From the NCBI RefSeq assembly GCF_002871005.1, contig NZ_PHSN01000004.1:1-64000 (forward strand): a stretch of 64,000 bases of DNA, given 5' to 3'. The notes beneath the pieces were generated by a model. The model had not been told where the DNA came from. It worked only from the letters and a program-made list of their open reading frames with translations, and searched no databases. Origin of the DNA: Acidimangrovimonas sediminis (GTDB lineage: Bacteria > Pseudomonadota > Alphaproteobacteria > Rhodobacterales > Rhodobacteraceae). How positions within the stretch are numbered: the first letter of the stretch is position 1; each line of letters begins with the position of its first letter. Both the position numbers and the translations under genes were made by a program. Of this stretch, positions 53,337 to 62,074 are shown piece after piece.

Positions 53337-54215
53337 ATGAGACAGATCCCCGCCCGCATCGCCGCCTTTCACGCCGCAGGCCGCGACCGCTACGGCGTCG
53401 TGACCGACGACGGCATCGTCGACCTGACGCCGCTTTTCGGCGACCGCTTCGCGCGGTTGCAGGAGGTGGTGACGGCCGGCGCTCTGGAGGAGGTGATCGC
53501 CGCCGCCGAGGGTCGCACACCGGATTTCGCGCAGGCCGGGGTGCGGTACCTGATCCCGCTTGCCCAGCCGGAAAAGATCCTGTGCATCGGCGTGAACTTC
53601 CCCGACCGCAACGCCGAATACAAGGACGGCAAGGAGGCGCCGCCCAACCCCTCTCTCTTCGTCCGCTTCCCGGGCAGCTTCACCGGGCACGACCAGCCGC
53701 TGATCCGCCCGCCGGAAAGCGAGCAGCTGGATTACGAGGGCGAGATCGCCATCGTCATCGGCAAGCCCGGCCGCCGCATTCCCCGGGCCGGGGCCTATGA
53801 CCACATTGCGGCGCTCACGCTGTGCAATGAGGGGACGATCCGCGACTGGGTGCGCCACGCCAAGTTCAACGTCACGCAGGGCAAGAACTGGGATCGGTCC
53901 GGTGCGCTCGGGCCTTGGCTCGTGCCGTTCCGCGAGTCGGGCCAGCTTGACGACGTGGCGCTCGAGACCCGGGTGAACGGAGAGCTGCGCCAGGCGGACC
54001 GGACGGGCCGGATGATCTTCGACTTCCGCCATATCGTGCACTATGTTTCCACTTTCACCACGCTGAAGGCTGGCGACGTGCTGGTCTGCGGCACGCCGAC
54101 GGGCGCGGGCGCGCGGTTCGATCCGCCGGTCTGGCTGCGCCCCGGCGACGTGATCGAGGTGAAGGCCGAGGGGATCGGCACCCTGCGCAACACCGTGGAG
54201 GACGAGCGATGCTGA
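53337..54215 (+). CDS. hpaG: FAH-family decarboxylase/isomerase HpaG
   Basis: The 292-residue fumarylacetoacetate-hydrolase-family protein has ILCIGVNFPDRNAEY near residue 80, the metal-site run YEGEIAIVIGKPGRRI, then NVTQGKNWDRSGALGPW and VLVCGTPTGAGARF. In the homoprotocatechuate route this role is 5-oxopent-3-ene-1,2,5-tricarboxylate decarboxylase and 2-hydroxyhepta-2,4-diene-1,7-dioate isomerase. E. coli HpaG is a two-domain fusion; this is one domain and may do both reactions or only one. Confidence 0.85.
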   Translation: MRQIPARIAAFHAAGRDRYGVVTDDGIVDLTPLFGDRFARLQEVVTAGALEEVIAAAEGRTPDFAQAGVRYLIPLAQPEKILCIGVNFPDRNAEYKDGKEAPPNPSLFVRFPGSFTGHDQPLIRPPESEQLDYEGEIAIVIGKPGRRIPRAGAYDHIAALTLCNEGTIRDWVRHAKFNVTQGKNWDRSGALGPWLVPFRESGQLDDVALETRVNGELRQADRTGRMIFDFRHIVHYVSTFTTLKAGDVLVCGTPTGAGARFDPPVWLRPGDVIEVKAEGIGTLRNTVEDERC

Positions 54216-55009
54216 CGGAGGCCGAGATCGGGCAGGCGGCGGAGGATCTGCTGGAGGCCGAGGCGGCTGGCCGCCAGATCGGCCTTCTGAGCCTGCGCTA
54301 CCCGGGAATGACGCTGGACGACGCCTATGCGATCCAGGCGGCGCAGAGGGTGCGCAAGCTGGCGGCCGGGCGGCGGGTGATCGGCTGGAAGATCGGCCTC
54401 ACCTCGCGCGTGATGCAGGCCTCGCTGGGGATCGAGACACCGGATTCCGGCGTGCTGTACGACGACATGCTGTTTTCCAGCGGCGCGCAGGTTCCGGCCG
54501 GGCGCTTCATCCAGCCGCGCGTGGAGGCCGAGATCGCCTTTCTCATGAAGGCGCCGCTTGCGGGCGAGGTGACGCGCGATCAGGTGCTGGACGCGACCGA
54601 GGCGGTGGCCCCGGCGCTGGAGATCCTCGACACCCGGGTGCAGCGGAAGGATCCGGCGACGGGCACCCCGCGGCGGATCTTCGACACCGTGGCCGACAAT
54701 GCGGCGAACGCGGGGATCGTGCTGGGCGGCCACAGGGCCGATCCGCGCGCGGTCGACTTGCGCTGGACCGGGGCCATCGTCAAGGCAAACGGGGTGGTCG
54801 AGGCCACGGGCCTTGGCGCCGCGGTCCTTGACGACCCGGTGACCGGCATCGTCTGGCTTGCCCGGCGCATGGGTCAGTATGGCCAGCGGATCGAGTCGGG
54901 GCAGGTGATCCTCTCGGGCTCCTTCATCGCGCCGATCGAATGCCCGCCCGGCACCGGTATCGAGGCCGATTTCGGCGCTTTCGGGCTGGTCGCCGTCGGC
55001 TTCGACTGA
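54209..55009 (+). CDS. hpaH: 2-Oxo-hept-4-ene-1,7-dioate hydratase HpaH
   Basis: The 266-residue hydratase of the HpaH/MhpD group has VIGWKIGLTSRVMQ near residue 60, VEAEIAFLMKAPL with the metal-binding acids, and VRK-type lid segments (LDTRVQRKDPATG). It adds water to the dienoic acid before aldol cleavage by HpaI, which is not in the window. The gene overlaps hpaG by 7 bases. Confidence 0.9.
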   Translation: MLTEAEIGQAAEDLLEAEAAGRQIGLLSLRYPGMTLDDAYAIQAAQRVRKLAAGRRVIGWKIGLTSRVMQASLGIETPDSGVLYDDMLFSSGAQVPAGRFIQPRVEAEIAFLMKAPLAGEVTRDQVLDATEAVAPALEILDTRVQRKDPATGTPRRIFDTVADNAANAGIVLGGHRADPRAVDLRWTGAIVKANGVVEATGLGAAVLDDPVTGIVWLARRMGQYGQRIESGQVILSGSFIAPIECPPGTGIEADFGAFGLVAVGFD

Positions 55010-55137
55010 CCCTCGTGGCGGTGTGTCGGGCGCGCGTGCGGGGCGGGCCGCCGGGGCGGGTGGCGTGCCGTCCTTCCGGGGGCGATCCAGGAACTGGCCA
55101 TGCCAAGCGCGCGTTTTCCCGGTGAAAGGAGATCGCC

Positions 55138-55794
55138 ATGGACCACGAGATCACGCTCACCGCCAAGGAACGCCTGACGCCCGATACCTGGCACTATGTC
55201 TTCACCCGGCCCGAGAAGGTCGAGTTCACGCCCGGACAGGCCACCGCCCTGACGCTGGAGCGCGAGGGCTGGACCGACGAGGACCGCCCCTTCACCTTCA
55301 CCTCGCAGCCCGAGGACCCGGTGCTGGAATTCGTCATCAAGTCCTATCCCGACCATGACGGCGTCACCGCGCGCCTGCGGGATCTCGACCCCGGCGACAA
55401 GGTGCAGATGGAGGACCCGTTCGGCGCGATTCATGATCGCGGCGGGCCCGCCACTTTCCTGGCCGCGGGGGCGGGCATCACGCCTTTCATCCCGATCCTG
55501 CGCCGCCGCGTCCGCGACGGCAAGCTGGCCGACACGACGCTGGTTTTTTCCAACAAGACCCGCGCCGATATCATTCTGCGCGAGGAATGGGAGGCAATGG
55601 CCGGCCTCGAGACGATCTTCGTCGTGAGCGACGAGCAGGGCATGATCGACAAGGCCTTCCTCAAGCGCAGGCTGGCCGATTTCGACCGGACCTTCTACCT
55701 TTGCGGCCCGGGGGAGTTCGTCGACGCGATGCGCGACGCGCTGAAGGCGCTCGATGTGCCCGGCGACCGGATCGTGACCGAGGAAGGCTGGTAA
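55138..55794 (+). CDS. Flavodoxin/ferredoxin-reductase-like flavoprotein
   Basis: The 218-residue FAD/NAD-binding reductase of the ferredoxin-NADP-reductase superfamily has FTPGQATALTLE, RPFTFTSQPEDP (FAD-binding Arg), FLAAGAGITPFIPILR (NAD-binding Gly motif) and YLCGPGEFVDAM near the end. It follows hpaH after 128 bases on the same strand with an AGGAGA site. It could supply electrons to a partner oxygenase, but no oxygenase gene that uses it lies nearby, and it is not the HpaC flavin reductase type. Confidence 0.85.
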   Translation: MDHEITLTAKERLTPDTWHYVFTRPEKVEFTPGQATALTLEREGWTDEDRPFTFTSQPEDPVLEFVIKSYPDHDGVTARLRDLDPGDKVQMEDPFGAIHDRGGPATFLAAGAGITPFIPILRRRVRDGKLADTTLVFSNKTRADIILREEWEAMAGLETIFVVSDEQGMIDKAFLKRRLADFDRTFYLCGPGEFVDAMRDALKALDVPGDRIVTEEGW

Positions 55795-55801
55795 CCGCCC
55801 C

Positions 55802-56875
55802 TCAGTCACCCGCCCGGAACAGCCCCGCGGCCAGCGTGTCGGCGGCCGAGGGGCTGAAGGCGATCGGTGTGTCGTGCATCACCGCCAGCCGGGTCAGCGC
55901 CTGCAGGTCGACATCGCTGCCATGCGGGGCCGAGGGGTCGGCGAAGAAGACGACGGCGTCAAGCTCTCCGGTGGCGATCAGCGCGCCCAGCTGCTGGTCG
56001 CCACCCCGGGCGCCGCGTTGAAGGCGGCGGACCTGAAGCCCGGGCACCGCCGCCTTGACCATCGCCCCGGTGCCCCCGGTACAGATGATCCGCTGACCCT
56101 TGAGCGCCTTCTGATGGCGCAGCACCCAGGCGCGCAGCTGCGACTTGCGTTCGTCATGCGCGACCAGCGCCACCCGGCGCGGGGCGGTGGACAGCCTGCG
56201 CGCCTCGGCGGTGATGTCGAGGATCGCGCGGACCTGCCCGGCAAAGCCCGTCTCCTCGGCCGGGAAGGCGCCGGCCAGGGCGGCGGTGCCCACGGTGAAC
56301 CCGGCGGCGCCGGCCTCGGCCGAGGCGCGCACCCGTCCGGCGCCGTCGATGCTGCCGGCCATGATCACCGGCTTGTCGATGGCCGCGCAGACCGCTGCCA
56401 TCAGCCCCGGCACGTCACCCGCGAAGCGATAGGCCAGCAGGTCGAGCCCGTGCACATGTTCCAGCGCCGCCAGCCTGCGGGCCGAGGCGACGATGTCTTC
56501 CGCGGGCCCCTCCAGCACGCTGGGATGGCCGGTGATGCGGCCCGGGAACGGGTAGTAGCGCAGGGGGTGGTCGCAGGTGATCGCCGTCACCTCGTCCGCC
56601 CGCGTGCCCCCCAGCAGGCAATCGACATCCAGGTCCACTGCGGCGCGGGCCGAGGCAAGTTCGCTTTCCGCATCGAGGCTGACGACCTCGAGATAGGAGC
56701 GCCCTCCCGCGGCGCGGATCCGGTCGGCAAGGCCGCGCAGCTCGTCGAAGGGAAGGCCCACGTCCTTGAACCCTATGTGGCGCACCCCGCCCTCCAGCGC
56801 CTCGTCGAGACGTCGCGCCGCATCCGGGATGGTGCGGTCCGAGGCTGTCAGCATCAGGATGAAATCGAAGGCCAT
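55802..56875 (-). CDS. Fusion of a TIM-barrel domain with methylglyoxal synthase
   Basis: Residues ~1-230 have the look of a TIM-barrel phosphate-binding enzyme (repeating beta-alpha units; IMAGSIDGAGRV and AGFTVGTAAL as late Gly-rich phosphate loops), but I cannot name it. Residues ~234-350 are a methylglyoxal synthase domain with the expected residues: LVAHDE (His240, Asp241), GGDQQLGALI (Asp293), FFADP (Asp313), PHGSDVD (His318, Asp321), equivalent to the E. coli catalytic set. MgsA is normally a ~150-residue stand-alone hexamer converting dihydroxyacetone phosphate to methylglyoxal. The fused architecture is unusual to me. It ends 7 bases from the convergent flavoprotein gene. Confidence 0.8.
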   Translation of the reverse strand: MAFDFILMLTASDRTIPDAARRLDEALEGGVRHIGFKDVGLPFDELRGLADRIRAAGGRSYLEVVSLDAESELASARAAVDLDVDCLLGGTRADEVTAITCDHPLRYYPFPGRITGHPSVLEGPAEDIVASARRLAALEHVHGLDLLAYRFAGDVPGLMAAVCAAIDKPVIMAGSIDGAGRVRASAEAGAAGFTVGTAALAGAFPAEETGFAGQVRAILDITAEARRLSTAPRRVALVAHDERKSQLRAWVLRHQKALKGQRIICTGGTGAMVKAAVPGLQVRRLQRGARGGDQQLGALIATGELDAVVFFADPSAPHGSDVDLQALTRLAVMHDTPIAFSPSAADTLAAGLFRAGD

Positions 56876-57044
56876 TGTCTCCCCCCCGTCGGTCGGCGGC
56901 TGTGCCGATGGGGGCCGGGATCGGCCGGGATGTCAAGGGGCGGGAGGCGATGCGTGCTGCGGGTGGCGCTGCCCCCCCCGGTGACCGCAGTGGCGTATTT
57001 CCGGGAGAAGGATGGGGGGCGGGACGGGTCAGTCTTTCGGGCGG
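56876..57044. other. Intergenic gap with a short direct repeat
   Basis: The 169 bases between the fusion gene and the nitrile hydratase accessory gene hold no ORF. A repeat of GGTCAGTCTTTC occurs twice 16 bases apart at the 3' end of the accessory gene (57027-57054). Confidence 0.4.
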
Positions 57045-57389
57045 TCAGTCTTTCAGGTGTACGGGCTGACCATGGGGCGTGGCGAGGTAGGCGGCCTCCC
57101 ACGCGTCGCGCAGGGCCTCGACGACCGCGGGCTCGGCCAGGCCAAGGCGGGCGAGGAGGGCTTCGAGGGTTTCGAGCCAGGCGTGAAAGTAATCTTCGCC
57201 GCCATCGAGGGCGCGATCCTTGCCGTGGCGCGCAAGCGTGGCGCCAAAGGCTTCGGTCCACTCGGGCCAGGTGAAGCGCCCGGCCTCGGAGAGCGCGACG
57301 GTCAGCGCGAAGACCTGGGCGTGCCAGGGTTCTTCGAACCGGGTGGCGGCCAGCGGATCGGTGGCGATGCCGGTGTCGGCGCCGGTCAT
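57045..57389 (-). CDS. Nitrile hydratase accessory/activator protein
   Basis: The 114-residue protein resembles the small nitrile-hydratase accessory proteins (P14K/NHase-activator type), with FEEPWHAQVFALTVALSEAGRFTWPEWTEAF, here quoted in parts, as a pattern shared with the beta-subunit N-terminus. In Co-type systems it helps insert cobalt and oxidise the alpha-subunit cysteines. ATG 57389 overlaps the beta-subunit stop. Confidence 0.88.
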   Translation of the reverse strand: MTGADTGIATDPLAATRFEEPWHAQVFALTVALSEAGRFTWPEWTEAFGATLARHGKDRALDGGEDYFHAWLETLEALLARLGLAEPAVVEALRDAWEAAYLATPHGQPVHLKD

Positions 57390-58126
57390 TCGGAGTGCTC
57401 CGCAGGCACGAGATAGCTTTCCCAGAGGTCGAGCACGACCTCGTCGCCGGCGCGTTCGGCGCTGCCCCAGATCTCGGCCGCGTCGAAGGCGACGGCGTAG
57501 AGCGGTTCCGGCGCTTCGCCAAGGAAATGCGCGTTCGAGTCTGGCAGGACATGGGCGCCGTGGTGGCGCAGGACGCGCCCGAGATGGCCCGCGGCATAGG
57601 CGGGCAGGCGGGTGTGGCCGCCGTCGACGGCAAGGTTGCGCGCGGGAAGGCGGGTGCGCACCCGGTCGCCCGGGGTAAAGGTGGGGGCGGCACCGGGCCG
57701 CGTGCTCGGGCTGCCGCGGCGCAGGATTGTCTCGACATCGGCGGGGCGCAGCGCGCGGGGATCGGCGGGGCCGAATTCCGGGGGGGCGGTGCCCGCCTCG
57801 CCCCCAGCCTCGCCCCCGGCTTGGTCTCCGATTGCGGCGTCTCCGGCGGCGGCGAGTTCGGCGCGGGTGACCATGCCGCGGCCCACGGCCATGTCGGCGA
57901 CGCCTGCCAGCCATTTCTCGTAATAGCTGAAGCGTGCGTAATCCTGTGGCGCGACCGCCTCGCGCGCGTGACGCATGGCGTCGATGTTCCAGCGGCCGAT
58001 GGCACCGGCGGCCAGCGTCAGCGCCATCGCGCGGCGGTGCCAGGGGGCGTGGAACATCGGCTCGTCGGGCGCCGGATCGACGGCGCCGTCGCCATAGCGT
58101 CCGCCCATGTCGTGGACCCGGGTCAT
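57386..58126 (-). CDS. nthB: Nitrile hydratase beta subunit
   Basis: The 246-residue protein has the NHase-beta N-terminus ([12 protein letters not shown], then [14 protein letters not shown]) and the C-terminal SH3-like domain ([35 protein letters not shown]). A Gly/Ala/Glu-rich low-complexity loop lies at residues ~98-112. With the alpha subunit it hydrates nitriles to amides. ATGA overlaps join it to both neighbours. Confidence 0.93.
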   Translation of the reverse strand: MTRVHDMGGRYGDGAVDPAPDEPMFHAPWHRRAMALTLAAGAIGRWNIDAMRHAREAVAPQDYARFSYYEKWLAGVADMAVGRGMVTRAELAAAGDAAIGDQAGGEAGGEAGTAPPEFGPADPRALRPADVETILRRGSPSTRPGAAPTFTPGDRVRTRLPARNLAVDGGHTRLPAYAAGHLGRVLRHHGAHVLPDSNAHFLGEAPEPLYAVAFDAAEIWGSAERAGDEVVLDLWESYLVPAEHSE

Positions 58127-58746
58127 TGCGGACGCTCCGGCAGGCCGGTGCCGATCATCGCGTTGCGTGTGACCCAGTCGGCCAGCGCCTCCGCCCCGAG
58201 CCCTTCGGTGCCCTCGGGGCGCATCGGCAGCACGAGGTAGCGGATCTCGGCGGTAGAATCCCAGACCCGGACCGATTGCGCCTCGGGCAGGGTCAGGCCG
58301 AATTCCGAAAGCACCTTGCGCGGCTCGCGCACGACGCGGGCGCGGTAGGCGTCGGACTTATACCAGCTGGGCGGGATGCCCAGCAGCGGCCACGGGTAGC
58401 AGGAGCAGAGCGTGCAGACGACGACGTTGTGCACCTCGGGGGTGTTCTCGACCACCACCATGTGTTCGCCCTGCCGCCCGAGCAGCCCCTCGGCGGCCAG
58501 TGCGGCGGTGCTGTCCTCGCGTAGCGCGGCGCGGAAGTCCGGGTCGGTCCAGGCACGGGCGACGACGGTCGCGCCGATGCGGGGGCCGATCCTGTTCTCG
58601 TAGAAGTCGAGGATGGCATCCATCGCGGCGGGATCGACAAAGCCCTTTCGCGCAAGCAGCGTTTCCAGCGCGCGGACCCGCAGCGCCGGGTCGGGCGGCA
58701 GCAGGGCGTGGGCGCCGTGATCGTGGTCATGAGAATCGTGTGGCAT
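58123..58746 (-). CDS. nthA: Nitrile hydratase alpha subunit (Co-type)
   Basis: The 207-residue metal subunit has the claw motif V-C111-T-L-C114-S-C116, where the middle cysteines are oxidised to sulfinic and sulfenic acid; Thr after the first Cys indicates the cobalt form. The N-terminus is unusually His-rich ([11 protein letters not shown], residues 3-13) and could bind the metal before insertion. It is the first of the three NHase genes; 162 bases without an ORF separate it from cynS. Confidence 0.93.
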   Translation of the reverse strand: MPHDSHDHDHGAHALLPPDPALRVRALETLLARKGFVDPAAMDAILDFYENRIGPRIGATVVARAWTDPDFRAALREDSTAALAAEGLLGRQGEHMVVVENTPEVHNVVVCTLCSCYPWPLLGIPPSWYKSDAYRARVVREPRKVLSEFGLTLPEAQSVRVWDSTAEIRYLVLPMRPEGTEGLGAEALADWVTRNAMIGTGLPERPQ

Positions 58747-58908
58747 GCCGCAGGATGGCCCCGCGCCGTGGCGGTGTCCACCGCGATCAGCGTGGGACCG
58801 GGGGCGAAGCTGCGCGGCCTGCGCCTCCCCAGGCTCGCCCCCTATGTCGCCGCCAAGGTCATCCGGAGCCGCGCGGGTCCAAGTGCCCGGTTTCTGCGCG
58901 GCGCGGGG
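58747..58908. other. Gap between cynS and nitrile hydratase genes
   Basis: The 162 bases lack a credible gene on either strand. They may carry a separate promoter for the nitrile hydratase genes, but no -35/-10 or palindrome stands out. Confidence 0.4.
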
Positions 58909-59376
58909 CTACCAGGCGTTGAAGGCGAGGTACTTGCCCGACATCTCTATCTTCACGCGGTCGCCCTTGGGGTTGGGCACCCGCTCGACCGTCATGTCGA
59001 AATCGATGGCGGACATGATGCCGTCGCCGAATTTCTCGTGGATCAGCGCCTTGATCGTCGGTCCGTAGACGCCGACCACTTCGTAGAGGCGGTAGATGCA
59101 GGGATCGGTCGGGACGGTCTGGCTCCAGATCTTGGTAGGGCTTTCCTCGAGTACCGGGGCGGCCTCGGGCGGCAGCGCCAGCACCGAGACGAGGGCTGCC
59201 GCCTTCTCGGCCGGGAAGGCATTCATGCCCATGCAGGCCGAATGGGTCCAGACCGGCGACATGCCGATCTTGGCCGCGAGCTCTTCCCAGCTCAGCCCGG
59301 CGCGTTTCTTCGCCTGAAGGATCAGGGCGGTGACGTCTTCCTTGGTCGGGTCTTCGCTCAGGGCAAGGTCTTTCAT
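58909..59376 (-). CDS. cynS: Cyanase (cyanate hydratase) CynS
   Basis: The 155-residue protein has the length of E. coli cyanase and the catalytic residues at the same numbers: Arg96 and Glu99 (YRLYEVVGVYG) and Ser122 (GIMSAIDF). It converts cyanate and bicarbonate to ammonia and CO2 and forms a decamer. It lies 18 bases after the PP2C-kinase gene and belongs to the same nitrogen operon. Cyanate may also arise from carbamoyl phosphate breakdown. Confidence 0.95.
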   Translation of the reverse strand: MKDLALSEDPTKEDVTALILQAKKRAGLSWEELAAKIGMSPVWTHSACMGMNAFPAEKAAALVSVLALPPEAAPVLEESPTKIWSQTVPTDPCIYRLYEVVGVYGPTIKALIHEKFGDGIMSAIDFDMTVERVPNPKGDRVKIEMSGKYLAFNAW

Positions 59377-59394
59377 CGGGATCTCCCTTCTGGG

Positions 59395-61125
59395 TCAATG
59401 GGCCAGCAATTGCCGGACGAGGATGAGACAGGCGAGTGCGAGGATGGCGGAGACCGCCTGCCAGAACCGCACCGGGTTGCGCGCGGCCAGCGGTACGTGA
59501 CGGGTTGAGGTCCAGCCGGCGCCGGGGCGCTTCATGTCGGCCGCGAATTCCGACAGCGCGTCGTAGCGGCGCAGCGGGTCGGGATGGGTGGCGCGGCGCA
59601 GTGCCTGATCCATCCATTCGGGCACCGCGGTGTCGTCGTCGCGCGCGGGCCGGTAGCGCAGCCCCATCTGGTCGCGGCGCGAGCGGATCCGTGCGACCCG
59701 GGCGCCGTAGGGCAGGCGGCCGGTCAGCATCTCGTAGGCGATGACACCCAGTGCGTATTGATCCGACCGCCAGCTTACCGGGTCGCCCGAGAAATATTCC
59801 GGCGCGGTGTACTGGAAGGTGCCGGGCAGATCGCCGAGGAGGCCCGGCATCGCCTCGTCCACCCCGGCCACTGCGGCGGAGCCGAGGTCGATGATCTTCG
59901 CGGCGCCGTTCGTGTCGATCATGATATTCTCGGGGCGGATGTCCTGATGCACCACGCCGCGCCGGTGCAGGGCGCGCAGCCCGGTGGCGATCTGGCCGCA
60001 GAGGTCGCGCACCGCGTCTGGGTCGGCCCCGGGGTGATCGGTCATCCACTGGCGCAGGGTGGTGCCCTCGACAAATTCGGTCGCGACGTAGAGCGCGCTG
60101 CGCGGCAACTCCGTCCCGGCCGCGCGCAGGACATGGGCGGAGCTGACCCTGCGGGCGACCCATTCCTCCATCCCGAAGCGGCGCAGGTGGTCGGCATCCT
60201 GCGCCATCTCCGCCGTCGGAATCTTCAGCGCGACGCGCCGGCCGGCGGGATCGGTCGCAAGGTAGACGTGGCTGCGCGCGGTGGCGTGCAGGGCGCGCGC
60301 GATGCGGAAGCCGTCGATCATCTCGCCCGCCTTCGGCAGCGGAGGCACGGGCAGGGCGGGGGCCTCGGCATCAGGGCCAGTGTCCGCCTCGGGCAGGGCG
60401 TCGATGCGCAGGATCTGGACGGTGAGGTTGTCGGTGCTGCCGGCGGCACGTGCGGCCTGCGCCAGACCGCGCGCCGCATCGTCGAGGCTGCCGCCCCCGG
60501 CCAGCGCTGCGCGCAGGTCCGCCCCGGTGACGTGGTCGTGCACGCCGTCGGTGGTCAGCGCAAAGATGTCGCCGGCCCTGAGGCGGATCCTCGCATAGTC
60601 GATTTCCACCCCTCGCGCGGCGCCGAGCGCCCGGCCGAGATAGCTCTCGCCCGCAGACAGGGTGACGCGGTGGTCGTCCGTCAGCGGCTCGAGGCTGGCC
60701 CCGGACAGGCGGCTGACCCGGCTGTCGCCGACGTGAAGGATGTGGCCCTCGCATCCCTTCACGATCATCGCCGTCAGGGTGCAGACATGCCCCGCGTTCA
60801 CATCCGCGACCGAGGTGTTGCGGGCGTTGAGCCAGGCGTTCGTCGCCGCGATCACCCGGGTCGCGGCGGTCTTCACGGTCCAGCCGTCGGGGGTGGCGTA
60901 GTAATCGGTGAGAAGGGCCTTCACCGCTGTCTCGGCGGCCTCGCGGCTGACCGGCGAGGACGAGATGCCATCGGCCACCGCCAGCGCGACCCCCTTGAGG
61001 GTGCGTGCCGGTCCCTCGGGGATCAGCGCGCCGTGGAAATCCTGGTTCTCGGGCTTGGCGCCGGCCTCGGAATGCTGGCCGATCGAGACCTGAAGGCCGG
61101 TTCGGGCGGTGGCATCCCTAGGCAT
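59395..61125 (-). CDS. Bifunctional PP2C phosphatase-Ser/Thr kinase with C-terminal membrane anchor
   Basis: The 576-residue protein has a PP2C domain at ~10-240 (ENQDFHG; ADGISSS with Asp52; VGDSRVSR with Asp134; TTDGVHD with Asp193; STDNLT with Asp232), then a kinase domain at ~270-540 and one membrane helix at the C-terminus (~555-573). The kinase has Lys301 (VALK) but HQD (393-395) in place of HRD and DLG (413-415) in place of DFG, so it may be weakly active or regulated differently. A gene of this build, PA1782, lies in the Pseudomonas aeruginosa nitrate-assimilation cluster with nirBD; here it lies with nirBD too. ATG 61125 was chosen as the start of the conserved region. Confidence 0.88.
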   Translation of the reverse strand: MPRDATARTGLQVSIGQHSEAGAKPENQDFHGALIPEGPARTLKGVALAVADGISSSPVSREAAETAVKALLTDYYATPDGWTVKTAATRVIAATNAWLNARNTSVADVNAGHVCTLTAMIVKGCEGHILHVGDSRVSRLSGASLEPLTDDHRVTLSAGESYLGRALGAARGVEIDYARIRLRAGDIFALTTDGVHDHVTGADLRAALAGGGSLDDAARGLAQAARAAGSTDNLTVQILRIDALPEADTGPDAEAPALPVPPLPKAGEMIDGFRIARALHATARSHVYLATDPAGRRVALKIPTAEMAQDADHLRRFGMEEWVARRVSSAHVLRAAGTELPRSALYVATEFVEGTTLRQWMTDHPGADPDAVRDLCGQIATGLRALHRRGVVHQDIRPENIMIDTNGAAKIIDLGSAAVAGVDEAMPGLLGDLPGTFQYTAPEYFSGDPVSWRSDQYALGVIAYEMLTGRLPYGARVARIRSRRDQMGLRYRPARDDDTAVPEWMDQALRRATHPDPLRRYDALSEFAADMKRPGAGWTSTRHVPLAARNPVRFWQAVSAILALACLILVRQLLAH

Positions 61126-61151
61126 GGCGCGGGCTCCGTCGAACGGGGCGG

Positions 61152-61171
61152 GGCCCCGCCGCGGCGGGGCC
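61152..61171 (-). terminator. Hairpin between the transporter and kinase genes
   Basis: GGCCCCGCC-GC-GGCGGGGCC is a perfect 9-bp stem with a tiny loop in the 61-base gap. It has no T-run, so it may attenuate or protect the upstream transcript rather than end it. Confidence 0.4.
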
Positions 61172-61186
61172 TCCGGCGGGATCGGG

Positions 61187-62038
61187 TCACTCGGCCGCGA
61201 TTCCGGCCGCGTCATCGTTGCGGGCAAGCGCGCCGCCACGCTTGGGGCTCTCGCGGAAGTGGGTCATGTAGATCATGCCGCCGACGAAGGTCAGGCCACC
61301 CACGACATTGCCCAGAACGGTCGGGATCTCGTTGTAGAGGAAGTAGTCGCCCCAGGTGAAATTGGCGCCCAGGATGATACCGCTCGGGAACAGGAACATG
61401 TTCACGACCGAATGCTCGAACCCGAGGTAGAAGAACACCAGGATCGGCATCCACATCGCCATGATCTTGCCCGAGACCGAGCTTGACATCATCGCGGCGA
61501 CGACACCGGTCGAGACCATCCAGTTGCACATCACGGCGCGGGTGAAGAGGGTCAGCATTCCGCCGAAGCCCGCCGCGGCATAGCCAAGCGTGCGCGCCTC
61601 GCCGATATGGCCGATCTTGACGCCGACGGCATTGGGCGCCTCGGTGAACCCCATGGTGAACGTGATCGCCATGAACAGCGCGACCGTCAGGGCGCCTGCG
61701 AAATTGCCGAGGAAGACGAGGCCCCAGTTGCGCAACATGCCGCCCCAGGTGCATCCCGGGCGCCGTGCGATGACCGCCAGCGGCACGAGGGTGAAGACGC
61801 CGGTCAGCAGGTCGAAGCCCATGAGGTAGAGCATGCAGAAGCCGACCGGGAACAGCAGCGCCGCAACCAGGAAGTTGCCGGTGTTGACCGCGATGGTCAC
61901 CGCGAAGGCCGCGGCCAACGCAAGGATCGCCCCGGCCATGTAGGCGCGGATCAGGGTGTCCTTGGTGGACATGAAGATCTTGGATTCGCCGGCGTCGACC
62001 ATCTTGGCCGCGAATTCCTTAGGCATCACATACGACAT
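61187..62038 (-). CDS. Formate/nitrite transporter family channel (NirC-like)
   Basis: The 283-residue membrane protein has six hydrophobic segments and FNT motifs: LIRAYMAGAILALAAAF, NFAGALTVALF, RAVMCNWMV, and the central-gate His in FEHSVVNMFLFP. FNT channels pass nitrite, formate or related monovalent anions. With nirB and nirD upstream, nitrite uptake (or removal of toxic nitrite) is the likely role. Cyanate, another small monovalent anion, cannot be excluded given the adjacent cynS. Confidence 0.9.
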   Translation of the reverse strand: MSYVMPKEFAAKMVDAGESKIFMSTKDTLIRAYMAGAILALAAAFAVTIAVNTGNFLVAALLFPVGFCMLYLMGFDLLTGVFTLVPLAVIARRPGCTWGGMLRNWGLVFLGNFAGALTVALFMAITFTMGFTEAPNAVGVKIGHIGEARTLGYAAAGFGGMLTLFTRAVMCNWMVSTGVVAAMMSSSVSGKIMAMWMPILVFFYLGFEHSVVNMFLFPSGIILGANFTWGDYFLYNEIPTVLGNVVGGLTFVGGMIYMTHFRESPKRGGALARNDDAAGIAAE

Positions 62039-62074
62039 TCTCGTAGTCCTTTCAGAGATTTGCAGGGCCAGGCA

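Noticed and set aside
58708-59508. A 266-codon plus-strand frame over the cynS region
   Set aside because: Antisense to cynS, whose catalytic residues match E. coli cyanase numbering exactly; the part outside cynS is too short to stand alone.
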